Below are positions 9,479 to 19,046 of a stretch of DNA of 64,000 nt, one piece after another; position 1 is the stretch's first letter, and every line of letters starts with the position of its first letter. The notes beneath the pieces are model-generated. The model saw nothing but the letters and a program-made list of their open reading frames with translations. It had not been told where the DNA came from and made no database searches. A program made the translations under genes and the position numbers. This DNA comes from Sinohyriopsis cumingii (lineage: Eukaryota; Mollusca; Bivalvia; Unionida; Unionidae), in NCBI GenBank assembly GCA_028554795.2, contig CM068828.1, forward strand, positions 14,870,814 to 14,934,813, written 5' to 3'.

Positions 9479-9937
9479 CTAAATCCTCTTTGGTCTGACA
9501 CAAGAAATGTACTCTTTGCACAGACATGGTTTTACTTCAGTGTCGAATTTAAATCGTTTGGTCACTAATTTACACATTACAATTCGTTCAGAAGTTTCCT
9601 CTTTCACTAAGTTGACATTGTGTTCAAGATGTTGGTAATTCGTTAACTCTTCCTCTGGAATTCGATGCAGTAAGTTTACAATGATGTAGTAGATAGAATC
9701 GTCCTTAACAAACCAATCCTGTTTAAAACTAGGGGATCGTTGATCAATGTCTGTCCAATGGAACACTTTCAATTGAATCAGTCCTTGTATAGCCTTCAGG
9801 TACCAGTGGTTCAAACACCGGTGACGTAACGGATGCAATTGTTCTTTACGTTTCACTTGTATTTTGACCAGCTCTCGGTAAATGCGTTCGCTCAACTCCA
9901 CAGGCAAAACACGAATGTTCTCTTGTAAAGTATCCAT
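9479..9937 (-). CDS. Tandem paralogue 3 of the MDxLxENI...LPxEL family (A1)
   Basis: An intact 152-codon frame. It shares with paralogue 1 the N-terminal LPVELSERIYRELVKI helix, the HPLRH...NHWYL block, the ELTNYQHLEHNVNLVKEE segment and a Cys-containing C-terminus (CLCKEYISCVRPKR). This is the best-preserved copy of the family and lies 22 bp from the end of the BIR gene. Function unknown; tandem duplication next to an apoptosis-type gene suggests a host-interaction role. Confidence 0.55.
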   Translation of the reverse strand: MDTLQENIRVLPVELSERIYRELVKIQVKRKEQLHPLRHRCLNHWYLKAIQGLIQLKVFHWTDIDQRSPSFKQDWFVKDDSIYYIIVNLLHRIPEEELTNYQHLEHNVNLVKEETSERIVMCKLVTKRFKFDTEVKPCLCKEYISCVRPKRI

Positions 9938-9959
9938 GAACAGATTATGGTAAGTTACT

Positions 9960-10565
9960 TCAATGTCTCGGTCCCACTAAGGGTAAGTAATGACAATTCG
10001 GTGACCATCGAGCATGTTCTACGTAGGCCGAATCTTGCGGTTCCCAGTGGTGAAGTGACACACCGCAACTGAAGCACTTGACTTTACCTCCTTCGCCCAA
10101 GTAGAAAAATCCGGCTCTGGCTAATTCTTCGGGGGTCGGTGCTCCCAGATACTTAGGCCATTTTCCTTTGAACGATTGAAGACGATTTTCAAAGTCGCAG
10201 TATTCCGACAAACCCACAGGGAACGAATATTCCTCTTTCACAGGTTCGTTTCGATGAGGGTTGGGTGACATCGACAGGAGTTTGCTCAGGGCTGGATGAC
10301 ATCCGTAGGGAGGTAGACGTGAAGGTACGCATTCACCTTTAAAATGAAACCCAGTAAAGTGTCCAAGAGGACGAGTGGCATCTCTTTCGCATCCCTCAGG
10401 TTTGACACGCACAGCATCACTTTCCATGATAGGGGTAGTGAGAACAAAGTTCCCACGATGCTTTAAGGCATCGCTAAGGTCACAGCGTACAGCATCGTTC
10501 CCATCGCAAGGCTCACAATCGCATTCCACTTCAGAGCCCCCAAACTTGAATTGTGCATGTCTCAA
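9960..10565 (-). CDS. BIR-domain (IAP-like) protein (A1)
   Basis: The C-terminal ~70 residues form a clear baculoviral IAP repeat: RLQSFKGKWP, AGFFYLGEGGKVKCFSCG, HHWEPQD and EHARWSPNC supply the Cys-Cys-His-Cys zinc set. BIR proteins block caspases or regulate ubiquitin signalling; adintovirus-class elements have been reported to carry apoptosis regulators. No RING is seen. The upstream half is unusual and Cys/Asp-rich. The frame opens at a TTG; the first in-frame ATG is 10,427, so an N-terminal lesion or a later start is possible. TATATAAAAAGG lies at ~10,650. Confidence 0.8.
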   Translation of the reverse strand: MRHAQFKFGGSEVECDCEPCDGNDAVRCDLSDALKHRGNFVLTTPIMESDAVRVKPEGCERDATRPLGHFTGFHFKGECVPSRLPPYGCHPALSKLLSMSPNPHRNEPVKEEYSFPVGLSEYCDFENRLQSFKGKWPKYLGAPTPEELARAGFFYLGEGGKVKCFSCGVSLHHWEPQDSAYVEHARWSPNCHYLPLVGPRH

Positions 10566-10627
10566 CTTGTTTTGTGTTTCTCTGAAAGTATTCGTCTTGT
10601 TCGCTTCGTCTTGGTAGTCACAATGAA

Positions 10628-12821
10628 CTATCGATCTTGCCTAGGGTTCCTTTTTATATACAGACCAATACCGACGTGTCCATACGGTAAGGTGAAATGA
10701 TTGGGAAGTCGCACTCGCTTCTGGTACACGATTTGATAGACTTTTTCCAAGGGTCGACTAACGATGTGGTGAGTGGGTAAACGTACAATCTTGTTGGGTT
10801 GGTGAGTGGTCACTTTAAAGTGTTTATCCTCTCCAGATTGCAAGGCTTCTTTCAATACCCCAAAGTTGACCACACGACTGATACGATAATTCAGAGTCAG
10901 TCCTTTCACTTTGCACGTCGTGTGCACTTCTCCTTGTTTGTCCCGGTATTCGTAGCCGTAATTTTTGGGACCGCCACTGACGAAACTTAGAATCTTGTCG
11001 TCGGGATGCTCGTCTGTCCAGGCTCCTAATCGGTCTCCTTCCATGTCAGGGTGCTGTTGACTCGGGTGATGGATGTAAATGCAACTGTCCGTGTCAAAGT
11101 ACAGGACGCGTTCTTCTAACAGTTCTAAAGCTTCGTACAATTTTAAGCGAGCATGATCTGTCACGTAAGCCACAATGATGACATTTCCAAAAGGGTCGTC
11201 TTGTACAAAGTCCAGATCGTCTTCGTAATTGACCAAGATCAAATCCTCACGAACAACGTCCACGTGTTTCATGTATTTGGTTTTGTCGTGAATCATCTGG
11301 AAGTAGCGGGAAGGTTCTGTCAAATATTCCGTCTTGGGTAAACACGTTCGTTGTGCCATTTTACCCCACAAGCAATTTAACATCACTTTGGCAAACGATC
11401 GCCTGCCTTCGTTTTTCTCGATGTGGTCTAAAGAGATGCCTTCTTGTTCATAGTATTTCTCTTTGAATTGTATTTGGTCTTCGGGAGTGTGACACCAGGA
11501 CGGATAGCCGCTGGCTTCTTGTTTCAGTTTCAAAAAGGCATCCACGTAGTCTGCGAAAATGCCTTTCTGCGTGGGGTCACCCTTGTGGTATTGTTGTGTC
11601 TTGGGAACGTGACAAATTTCGTACACTTCTAACAGTTGCTATCCCATGTCCAGAGCTTTGAACAATTCTACGCTGACCCAGGTTCCCGTCAAGGCACGTT
11701 CTTCCTGGGTGTGCTGACATGGTTGGTCTTGGTTGCACGTTTCGGCACAAGTACGGCACAAAGGAAACATCAGTTTGCCTTGACAATGGTGAGGTAACAC
11801 GGGATGGTACAAGTCCGCGGGCGGCAAAACTTTACACTTGATCAAGCCTTCGTATTGTCGAATGTTTTTCAGGTCGATGTGTTCCGTCAACAAGTGTGGG
11901 TGCCCTACAGGAAAGCGACAATATTTGCACACGTAGGGATACAGCGAACACACGTCCAAGTATTTGATTTCTTCTCCTTTCTCTTCGTCGGCTTGGTACA
12001 GCAAACAGGTGACATTGGTCCTTCCTCCGTACAAACTATCCCTCGGGTTCAGCGGGTCCATGAACTGGTAACTTTCCACGAGGCGTTTAAACTCGGGATC
12101 GGTTTTCATACGGTGATCGTACTCGTGTTCCCACATTTCCACCACTTGGTATCCTTCCTGTTCCAACTTTATGCGCCGCTGACAAGTGTCCTGGTACAAG
12201 TCTTCCATGGTTCGTTGCAAAAACTGATTTTTAGTGTCACGGTCAGGGTAGCAGACGGGACATCCGTGAAATAAGCAACCGTTAAACTCGTACACGATCT
12301 TGGGGTTTTCTAAGTCCCAGCCATCGACCGAATACGTTCCGATGGTCTTTTCGCCCCCTCCGTTGCGGGCATGCTGAATCCACTTGTCTTCCTTGTCGCA
12401 CAAGTAATGTAACCAACGTAGGGCTTTGACCGAGTATTGACGTTTGACATAGTGGGTCGTTTGAGGGCTGATGACAGCCACGGTGTTTTCAGGCATGAAT
12501 CGTTGTCGATACACTAAGGAACACGCTTTGGCAATGGTGCAAGCTTCTTTCAAAGGATCGACCCCTCCGTGTTCCATGAACAGTTCTCGAAATTTTCCAC
12601 AGCAACACCGTAAAATGTCCACGTCGGAACGACAATAATTTAGCATTTCTTCCTGAAAGTCGAAAGGGTCGGAGGCGTGAGCCTGGTACCAAGCGTAGTA
12701 AGCTTCTCGTTGTTCGGTACGCATGTTGTCGGGGTCGTAATAGTGAGCCTCAGGTAAATGGGGTAGAACGGCGTGTTGATTGGCTTCCGTATTGAAAAAG
12801 TGTGGAAAATACCCTTTAGCC
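10628..12821 (-). pseudogene. Protein-primed-type family B DNA polymerase, C-terminal two thirds (A1), cut by B1 and by a stop
   Basis: This segment holds ExoIII (YCRSDVD, ~12,640), motif A (LDVCSLYP, ~11,945), motif B (LNCLWGKMAQ, ~11,370) and motif C (YFDTDS, ~11,090), so all polymerase motifs are present. A TAG at 11,639 interrupts the frame after ALDMG, a single-base change judging from the continuing homology. The 5' end stops at the B1 junction at 12,821; the N-terminal part lies 15 kb away at 27,846-29,709. The polymerase would replicate the element from its terminal repeats. Confidence 0.9.
12816..12821. repeat. Target-site duplication left of B1 (TTAGCC)
   Basis: TTAGCC directly precedes the AGCAGCAGGGG terminus of B1, and the same six bases follow or overlap its right end at 27,845-27,850. 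Polinton-type integrases usually make 5-6 bp duplications. Because the last base may belong to the element, the duplication is 5 or 6 bp. Confidence 0.8.
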
Positions 12822-13071
12822 AGCAGCAGGGGGGGGGGGCGAATCCGACATTTTGTCCAAACGTCATTTGGCTTAATTAGTACTTTCTGCACTCAGCGGA
12901 TCCGGTGTCGTCAGCGCCTGGTAAAAAAAAAACGACGTCGTCGTCGAGGGGGTCGTCCGGACGTCATTTGGTTTAATTAATACCTTCTGCGCGCCGATCC
13001 CAGCGTCGTCAGCGTCCGGTAAGCACATCGACGACCGCGTCGATGTCATCGCCCCCCCCCCCCCTGCTGCT
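12822..13071 (+). repeat. Left terminal inverted repeat of B1 (250 bp)
   Basis: It pairs with 27,601-27,845. The repeat is itself bounded by AGCAGCAGGGGG at the outer edge and CCCCCCTGCTGCT at the inner edge, and inside it holds two ~95-bp direct repeats that share CATTTGG(C/T)TTAATTA and GTCGTCAGCG blocks. G and C homopolymers vary in length between copies. Confidence 0.88.
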
Positions 13072-13088
13072 AAGTGGCTATTTGCAAT

Positions 13089-13761
13089 TTAACCGAATAT
13101 TTGGTCAAGTCCGATACGATATCGTGTCCGAGGATCATGTAAATTTATCGTTACAAATCCATGTGGGGTCGACTGAGCATGACTAAAAAAGTTTCGAAAA
13201 ACATTAAAGTCCATGTCGCCGCCGCACCATGTCTGCCAAATATTTCGTAGCGTGTGTGTATCAACGCCGTTGAATACAGCAAGAATATTACAGTTGTCTC
13301 TGATTACTTTTGGAATCTGAGTGTATCGTTGAGTGACATATATCACGTCGGTGTTTTTATGCCTGCCTCTGGAAAATATCCTAGCTGGGGTTTTTTGATT
13401 GTCTAACAACATCATCGTACACGACTAGATTGTTGACGTCGCCATCAATATCATCGATACCTGGTGCATCATTGATATCTGTAATAAACTCAATAACATT
13501 TTTTTTAGCGATCGCTGATGCATTCTCGTTGAAATCTTTCAACACCTCGTAGCATCGTTGATCATCTACGCTAGGGGCGATTAAATACAACTTATCCCAC
13601 TTCATCCATCTCATTATTAAATTAAGTAACAATTGGGTCTTGCCGGATCCAGATGGTCCGATGATAATCATCCGGATCGAGTTTGGTAACGCTGCAACAT
13701 GCTTAACTGCTTCTCTTGTTTTAGACGCTGAAAAGTCAATTATATTCATGTCTCTATACAT
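13089..13761 (-). pseudogene. Packaging ATPase of element B (B1), 2-bp deletion
   Basis: From ATG 13,761 the frame carries Walker A GPSGSGKTQ near residue 35 and Walker B NLVVYDD near residue 118, then breaks near 13,407. There B1 lacks two bases that B2 keeps, and the rest (VIYVTQRYTQ...) continues in another frame (13415-13089). It belongs to the A32/FtsK-HerA packaging class but is much diverged from the element A ATPase. Its ATG is only 5 bp from that of the divergent PLA2 gene, so both share one promoter region. B2 has a different frameshift at the same place. Confidence 0.85.
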
Positions 13762-13766
13762 AAATT

Positions 13767-14240
13767 ATGGATCTATATTGTGTAAAGTGTAGAGTGCGTA
13801 CTGGCACAAATGATATGACAACCGCTACAACAAAAAATAACAGATCGGCGCTTACTGGCAAGTGTGCACAATGCGGTGCAAAGAAATTTAGATTTATTTC
13901 TATTAGAACACCGTGGGCAAAGTATCCAGGAGAAAAACACCTCCCAGGATATAGCTACTGTGGCCCCGGAACACGATTAGATATCAGACTCGATGATCAA
14001 AATCAGCCGCGACCCGGTGAGTATCCAATAAACGCTATCGACGAAGCATGTCGGATACATGATATAGCTTATCGTAGCGGTGATCTGCAACAGCGTCATA
14101 TCGCGGATGTAAAATTAATTCACGCGTTAAATGCTATTCCCGATAAATCCGTCAAAGAAAAATTGGCCTCATGGTTGGTAAAATCGGCTATGAAAGATAA
14201 ATTAATGATTGGAAGCGGAGCTTCTCGCGCTGGTAATTGA
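13767..14240 (+). CDS. Zinc-ribbon plus PLA2-like protein (B1), internal in-frame deletion
   Basis: Residues 1-45 form a CVKC...CAQCG ribbon ending KKFRFI, which I associate with DUF5679. A phospholipase A2-like core follows: calcium-loop YCGPGT and the catalytic helix ACRIHDIAYR. PLA2 domains of this shape occur in parvovirus VP1 and several Polinton-like viruses, where they help breach endosomal membranes. Compared with B2, about 23 residues between ribbon and PLA2 are missing in B1, in frame. The stop overlaps the promoter motif of the integrase gene. Confidence 0.8.
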   Translation: MDLYCVKCRVRTGTNDMTTATTKNNRSALTGKCAQCGAKKFRFISIRTPWAKYPGEKHLPGYSYCGPGTRLDIRLDDQNQPRPGEYPINAIDEACRIHDIAYRSGDLQQRHIADVKLIHALNAIPDKSVKEKLASWLVKSAMKDKLMIGSGASRAGN

Positions 14241-14265
14241 AAACGCTAGCGTTTATAATAACAAC
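14234..14265 (+). promoter_or_regulatory. Element B intergenic promoter motif, integrase (B1)
   Basis: AATTGAAAACGCTAGCGTTT followed by ATAATAACAAC directly before ATG 14,266. The palindromic CGCTAGCG core followed by TTTATAATAA is the fullest version of the motif found before most B plus-strand genes, and it begins at the stop codon of the gene before. Confidence 0.65.
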
Positions 14266-15210
14266 ATGGAATCCATCTATTATTCTCCGAGAGGATACTG
14301 GAAAGGAAAGGCCGCAATTGGTAAACTCGCAAGCGCTGCAAAGGTAACAAAGGCCACTGCGGCTAATTGGTTATCCAAACAGGCTATATGGCAAATTTAT
14401 CTATCACCGCCTAAACAAATCAACTTTTCGCGCTTTGATGTCAGCGTACCCAATGAAGTTCATCAAGCTGACATATTATTTCTGCCGCATGACAACGGTT
14501 ACAAATACGCGCTAACCGTAGTTGATGTTGCGAGTCGATACAAACAAGCGGAGCCGTTAAAAACAAAGTCAGCAACTGAAGTAGCCGCTGCGTTTGAAAG
14601 AATTTATCAAAGAGGTCCTCTGCGCTGGCCAAATCTATTACAAGTTGATCCTGGTAGTGAATTTCGCGGCGCTGTTTTATCAACGCTGAAACATCATAGC
14701 GTCGCGATACGACGAGGTCATACTGCACTACATCGTGATCAGGCAATTGTTGAACGATTCAATCGGACTCTTGCTGAACGGTTATTTGGGTATCAATACG
14801 CGAAGGAATTCATCCAAGAAAAACGATCTCGTGAATGGGTTAAAAGGTTACCAGGCGTAATTGGAGCGTTAAATAACGAGATTACCCGAGCAATCAACAT
14901 GAAGCCCAGCGACGCGATTAAATACGAGTACATACCCGGAAGATCAAAAATAGATAGCGTTTCCAAGCCGATTCTCGGCGATGTCACTGTTAGATATCTA
15001 TATGAACCAGGAGAGCTTGAAGGCGGTAAAAAAAGAGCTACTGATCCTATTTGGAGTGTTACCACACATAACATATCAACGATAACACGATCAACTGGTA
15101 GACCACCGATCTATAGACTGGATTCAACTGCTCCTCAGCGCGGATTTACACGCGAGCAACTACAAGTGATACCTGACGATACTCAATTACCCCCGCGTGG
15201 TCTTAACTAG
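14266..15210 (+). CDS. Retroviral-type integrase of element B (B1)
   Basis: Start set at ATG 14,266 (MESIYYSPRGYW) because the conserved promoter motif ends there; an upstream in-frame ATG lies inside the PLA2 gene. The DDE core is visible: Asp in HQADILFL, Asp in LQVDPGSEF and Glu in AIVERFNRTL. A short C-terminal region follows without a chromodomain, unlike the element A enzyme. The frame is intact in both B copies, one of few such genes. It would make the 5-6 bp target duplication seen around B1. Its 3' end overlaps the convergent polymerase-helicase gene by 8 bp. Confidence 0.9.
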   Translation: MESIYYSPRGYWKGKAAIGKLASAAKVTKATAANWLSKQAIWQIYLSPPKQINFSRFDVSVPNEVHQADILFLPHDNGYKYALTVVDVASRYKQAEPLKTKSATEVAAAFERIYQRGPLRWPNLLQVDPGSEFRGAVLSTLKHHSVAIRRGHTALHRDQAIVERFNRTLAERLFGYQYAKEFIQEKRSREWVKRLPGVIGALNNEITRAINMKPSDAIKYEYIPGRSKIDSVSKPILGDVTVRYLYEPGELEGGKKRATDPIWSVTTHNISTITRSTGRPPIYRLDSTAPQRGFTREQLQVIPDDTQLPPRGLN

Positions 15211-18200
15211 CGCCGTTGCGTCTATTGCACTCAAGACAGGTCAACCTCACATTGTTTTTAACATGACCGAGACTGTTATCGATTCTGTCCACGGTAAATT
15301 AGCGAGTGTCTTTATCCAAATAACGCCAACTCATTATACAATTGCAACTCGCGCAGTGATTATTCTGTTGTTGTCGTAACGCAATTATTAATTCGGCATC
15401 AATATCAAAACGCCGTTGTTTTTTTTTATCCTGTTGGCGGTAACCCGAGAGTTTTCTATCAATGACACTTGCATCGATGATGTCGTTGTCGTCACTGACC
15501 TTGTCAGTGACGGAGTCGCTGACTCCGTCAATAACAATTCTTCGAAGCTGATTTATCCTCCGTACTCGGGACACTGCAAGATAGACTAGATTCGACCATT
15601 CGATGCGATTATCAACGATCCAAACAATTGTGTCCGTGATGGTTAGTCCCTGCGAGGAATGTATTGTTGTTGCGTATCCTAGCGTCCACGGGGATTTATC
15701 AGCACGTAGCGCGTCCTCGACGACGCTGATATCAACGAGCACGATATCATTCAGCACGAGAATTTGTTTTTCTGTCCGGCCTGGAATTTCAACTTCAATG
15801 TTCTGCCGCCGTGTATCCGCGGGTCTATAACATAACGGCACTGGACGCGTTGGAAACTTTTCCTTATGCAACGTAAACAACTTCCGCTGAAGTGTGTCTC
15901 TGACTATCTTTCTACTCGCTACAATCAAATCGTTTGGTCTCCATGTTTCCCAGAATTCATTTAACGGCGTTTCCGGAATCACCTCGCGAATTATTTCACA
16001 CTGAATTCTATCCGGCTGTAATCTGATTAATTTTTTAACCCCACGCAGTTGTTCATCAAGTGCTCGGTAATCAGTATCGGTTTCTTCATAATAGTCCACA
16101 AAACCCCTTAACCAATCATGTGGACCCTCGCCGACAAATGGTGGTGGTTGGCCATGATCCCCACACATGATTACCGCTGTATTCGCGAGCAGCAACCAAT
16201 CAAGAAACATTCGTAAAGTATCTAACGAAACAGTACATATCTCATCCCAAATGATAACCCCAGGAATAAATTTTTCCCCCATTCGATCAGGAGTCCACTC
16301 ACCGCCGCTGTATCGAAAAAAGCTGTGATAAGTAACGGCGTCAACATTTCGTTGTTTTATCTCTCGCGCTAGTCTATGGGTCGGAGTAAGCACGATTATA
16401 CTTGCCCGCGTTCGAAATAATTCAATTGCCCGAGTCGTCTTTCCTGACCCGCCACAGCCGCTTAAATAAACCGTCTTGTGTCTACAAATTGGATCAGAAC
16501 ACGGTGGTGCATTAGACCATTCTGACAAGTTATCGCCGCGTAGGTAATTGTTCTCAACGGTGACATCTGCTGACGGGGAATAATCGCGTCGTATTTCATT
16601 TTTAATTCTCCATGTACCCCAACTCTCGTCCGGACTAGTAAACTCGGCTACGTTTTCCTTATACGCTACGTCAACATAAAACGAATCAACGGCTACTCTA
16701 ACCGCGGTGTCGGGGAATCTATTTATCATCGAGAATAAATTGATAGCGGCGTAACCCAGCATAGACGCCCTCAAATGCGGGTATGCCGGGCTGTCTCCAT
16801 CGCTGTAGGTAACAACTGTACCCAACTTTGTTCCATTGGACAAGAAAGCTGTTTCGCAGTTCACGTATCTATTTTTCGCCACTGCGTCCTTGATTACGAA
16901 ATCATATTCTGCGTCATCTATAATCAGCCGTGAGCAATATCGTTTGTAGTCGCAGTTTTTTCCACCTTGTGTGAACTTACCGATTATTCTTCTACCGAGA
17001 TCTTTTGCCTCGCGGTTTCGTTGGTTGAATATCCTCCTGGACTATTCGATGATATATTCCTCGTCGGCATCGATGTGTTTTCTGGATTCGTCAATTATGC
17101 TATCTAGACGCTCTGGTTCTGGTAACCAGACTTCAGTCTGCGCCCGGTATGATATAATCGCGTCACTGACAATCAACGATACAAGCATGCTACAATCAAT
17201 CATGTACCGTAGCAACGCTATTGGCAGCCACTTCTTTTCAGCCATGTGTCTACCGATCCAAATATAGCAACAGCGATGAAGTCCTGCCGCGAACTCAAAT
17301 GATACTATGCGAGCGAATCCGGTTAAATCAAAATCAGGCAGTGGTCCATTAATAGCAACACGAGTCATTTCATGTCTGGGGTGTCCAAATCGTTTGAAAT
17401 ACTCAGCGGCGGATCCATACCCGAGAAAATTCGCTGGATAACAGGCAACCATATCAACGGAAATCATAGCGTCGCGGTTGTATTCAGTGTTCCATAGTCC
17501 ACCGTGATAGTATTCCAAACAACTGGATTGTACATCCGGTAGAAATTCCTTGCGCGTTGGACCCCACGCATTTTTCCTCGCTGCAACATGAGCCGCAACC
17601 GATGGAATCGTAAAACAATTTGTTAGCAGTTGTTCATCATGCTCTTCAAATTCCATGGCGGTTTTTTTCATCCTGTTGTGAAATGCTTCAGTGCGATATA
17701 ATTCACCGTTTGGTCTTACAAACTGATCAAAGGTATCAGCGCTGCGAAGTAACCACACTGATACAGGGTCGTTTTTACACAAATAAGCGATAGCATCAAA
17801 TAGTTTCCTCTCCGCGAGAAAACCATCTTGTATAAATTCCCCCGGGATATACTTTACCGTTCTATCCCGTGGAAACACTGTGATCGCGGGCGTCCATGCG
17901 TGTTCGTTATGATCAATAATTTTGATTGGGGCCCCATTTGATTTGTACTTTGATTCGTATAATACTTCACCGGTTATCGTTGTAACGGTTATTGGAAATC
18001 TCAACGACGTTTCTAATCTCGCTATGTCGCTGATGGTTGCTCCACGCTCTTTTACGGTTAGTTCCCACTGGTTGATTTTGCTACGTCGTAAATCAGTCAA
18101 TTTGTTTCCTCGACATGCATTTGTAAAATGCTCTATTATTCGTTCTGCTACACAATTTATCCCAGTTGACTGTTTCATTGGTTTCAGTTTTCCGATATCA

Positions 18201-18670
18201 GGTTTCTTATTTAACGGGTATATTCCATAAACAACTGCTGTTTCAGGATACGCTCGTTCATAGTATGGTCTGTCAATTCCGGTTAACAGCCCCGGCTTGG
18301 AGTCGCGGCTAACAATGACTGTTTTCTTGTCGCTGAGAACTGGTTCAAATTTATCACGTATGATCCAATCACCTGATTCCACCCGGACAATGAATTTTAC
18401 TCTGAAGAAATACCTTTTACCGTCAAGTTGTGATATTATCGTTGCTGCGCGGTTGTCGTTCATGGTAGCATCAACAACGCCATCAATTCGAAATGTTGAC
18501 CAACTATGAGATGCGCCATCACGCTTGAATTCATCGATACAATCGCGTATTTTACTCAACAGGGTTCTATCGTTTATTAAAGCTTTTGGTGTGTCCTTGA
18601 GGACTCTATCGAGATTGAACTTAATATTTTTCCGGGGCTTAATTGCTGCCAATCTCTCGAACTCATCCAT
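15203..18670 (-). pseudogene. Family-B-like polymerase / Pif1-like SF1 helicase / HNH fusion (B1), two nonsense codons
   Basis: From ATG 18,670 to stop 15,203 the reading frame is 1,155 codons, interrupted only by TAG at 17,042 and TAA at 15,299. The first ~600 residues carry divergent PolB motifs: A (SVDMVACYPANF), B (KDLGRRIIGKFTQGG), C (VDSFYVDV). A helicase follows: Walker A GCGGSGKTT, Walker B IIWDEIC, MCGDHGQ, TTIHSSQGLT and LAVSRVRR. The last ~60 residues are a Cys-rich HNH (CASCN, VDRIDNSLGH, CLECNRRNG). One protein would combine replication steps. The polymerase assignment is by motif reading. Confidence 0.75.
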
Positions 18671-18709
18671 ATAATTAAAACAAGTATTTAAATGAAAGAA
18701 TATAGTATA
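18671..18709. promoter_or_regulatory. AT-rich bidirectional promoter region (B1)
   Basis: Only 39 bp separate the divergent ATGs of the polymerase-helicase gene and the Cys-rich gene. The interval is about 90 percent A+T with TATTTAAAT and TATAGTATAAT. The arrangement is conserved in B2 (53,700-53,738). Confidence 0.5.
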
Positions 18710-19033
18710 ATGAATCACTGCAAATGGTTGATGATTGGGTCGACAACCCCGTGCAATAAATCATGTAGAGGTGAATTCTGCGGATATCATTTACAAAGCG
18801 TTCGTAATGGTTCTCTTGGCCCCCTCCCGTGCTTGGTTTGCCACGTCGGTGTAAGAGGAAAATCGCAGTTGTGTATTAATTGTGGCGGAATGCGATACAG
18901 GGAACTAAAACGCTATTATGACAAGCGAATTAAAAACGCCGTCATTGACCCCACCGCTGACTTCGTCATCAAAACCCCCCAAGACTACGTTGAAAGATTT
19001 ATAATTAAACCAAATAATAAATTAGACAAATAG
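18710..19033 (+). CDS. Small Cys-rich (zinc-binding) protein of element B (B1)
   Basis: Start at ATG 18,710 (MNHCKWLM), conserved in B2. The 107-residue protein has cysteines arranged as CNKSC, EFCGYH, CLVC and CINCG within the first 65 residues, enough for two zinc sites, then a basic helical tail (LKRYYDKRIKNAV). No family is recognised. It sits divergent to the polymerase and upstream of the HNH gene, so a DNA-related role is plausible but unproven. Both copies are intact. Confidence 0.6.
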   Translation: MNHCKWLMIGSTTPCNKSCRGEFCGYHLQSVRNGSLGPLPCLVCHVGVRGKSQLCINCGGMRYRELKRYYDKRIKNAVIDPTADFVIKTPQDYVERFIIKPNNKLDK

Positions 19034-19046
19034 TATTATTATATAA

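Noticed and set aside
12780-12980. Plus-strand ORF with KKKRRRRRGG across the B1 left end
   Set aside because: Created by homopolymers and the terminal repeat, with no conserved context; the equivalent in B2 is not open in the same way.
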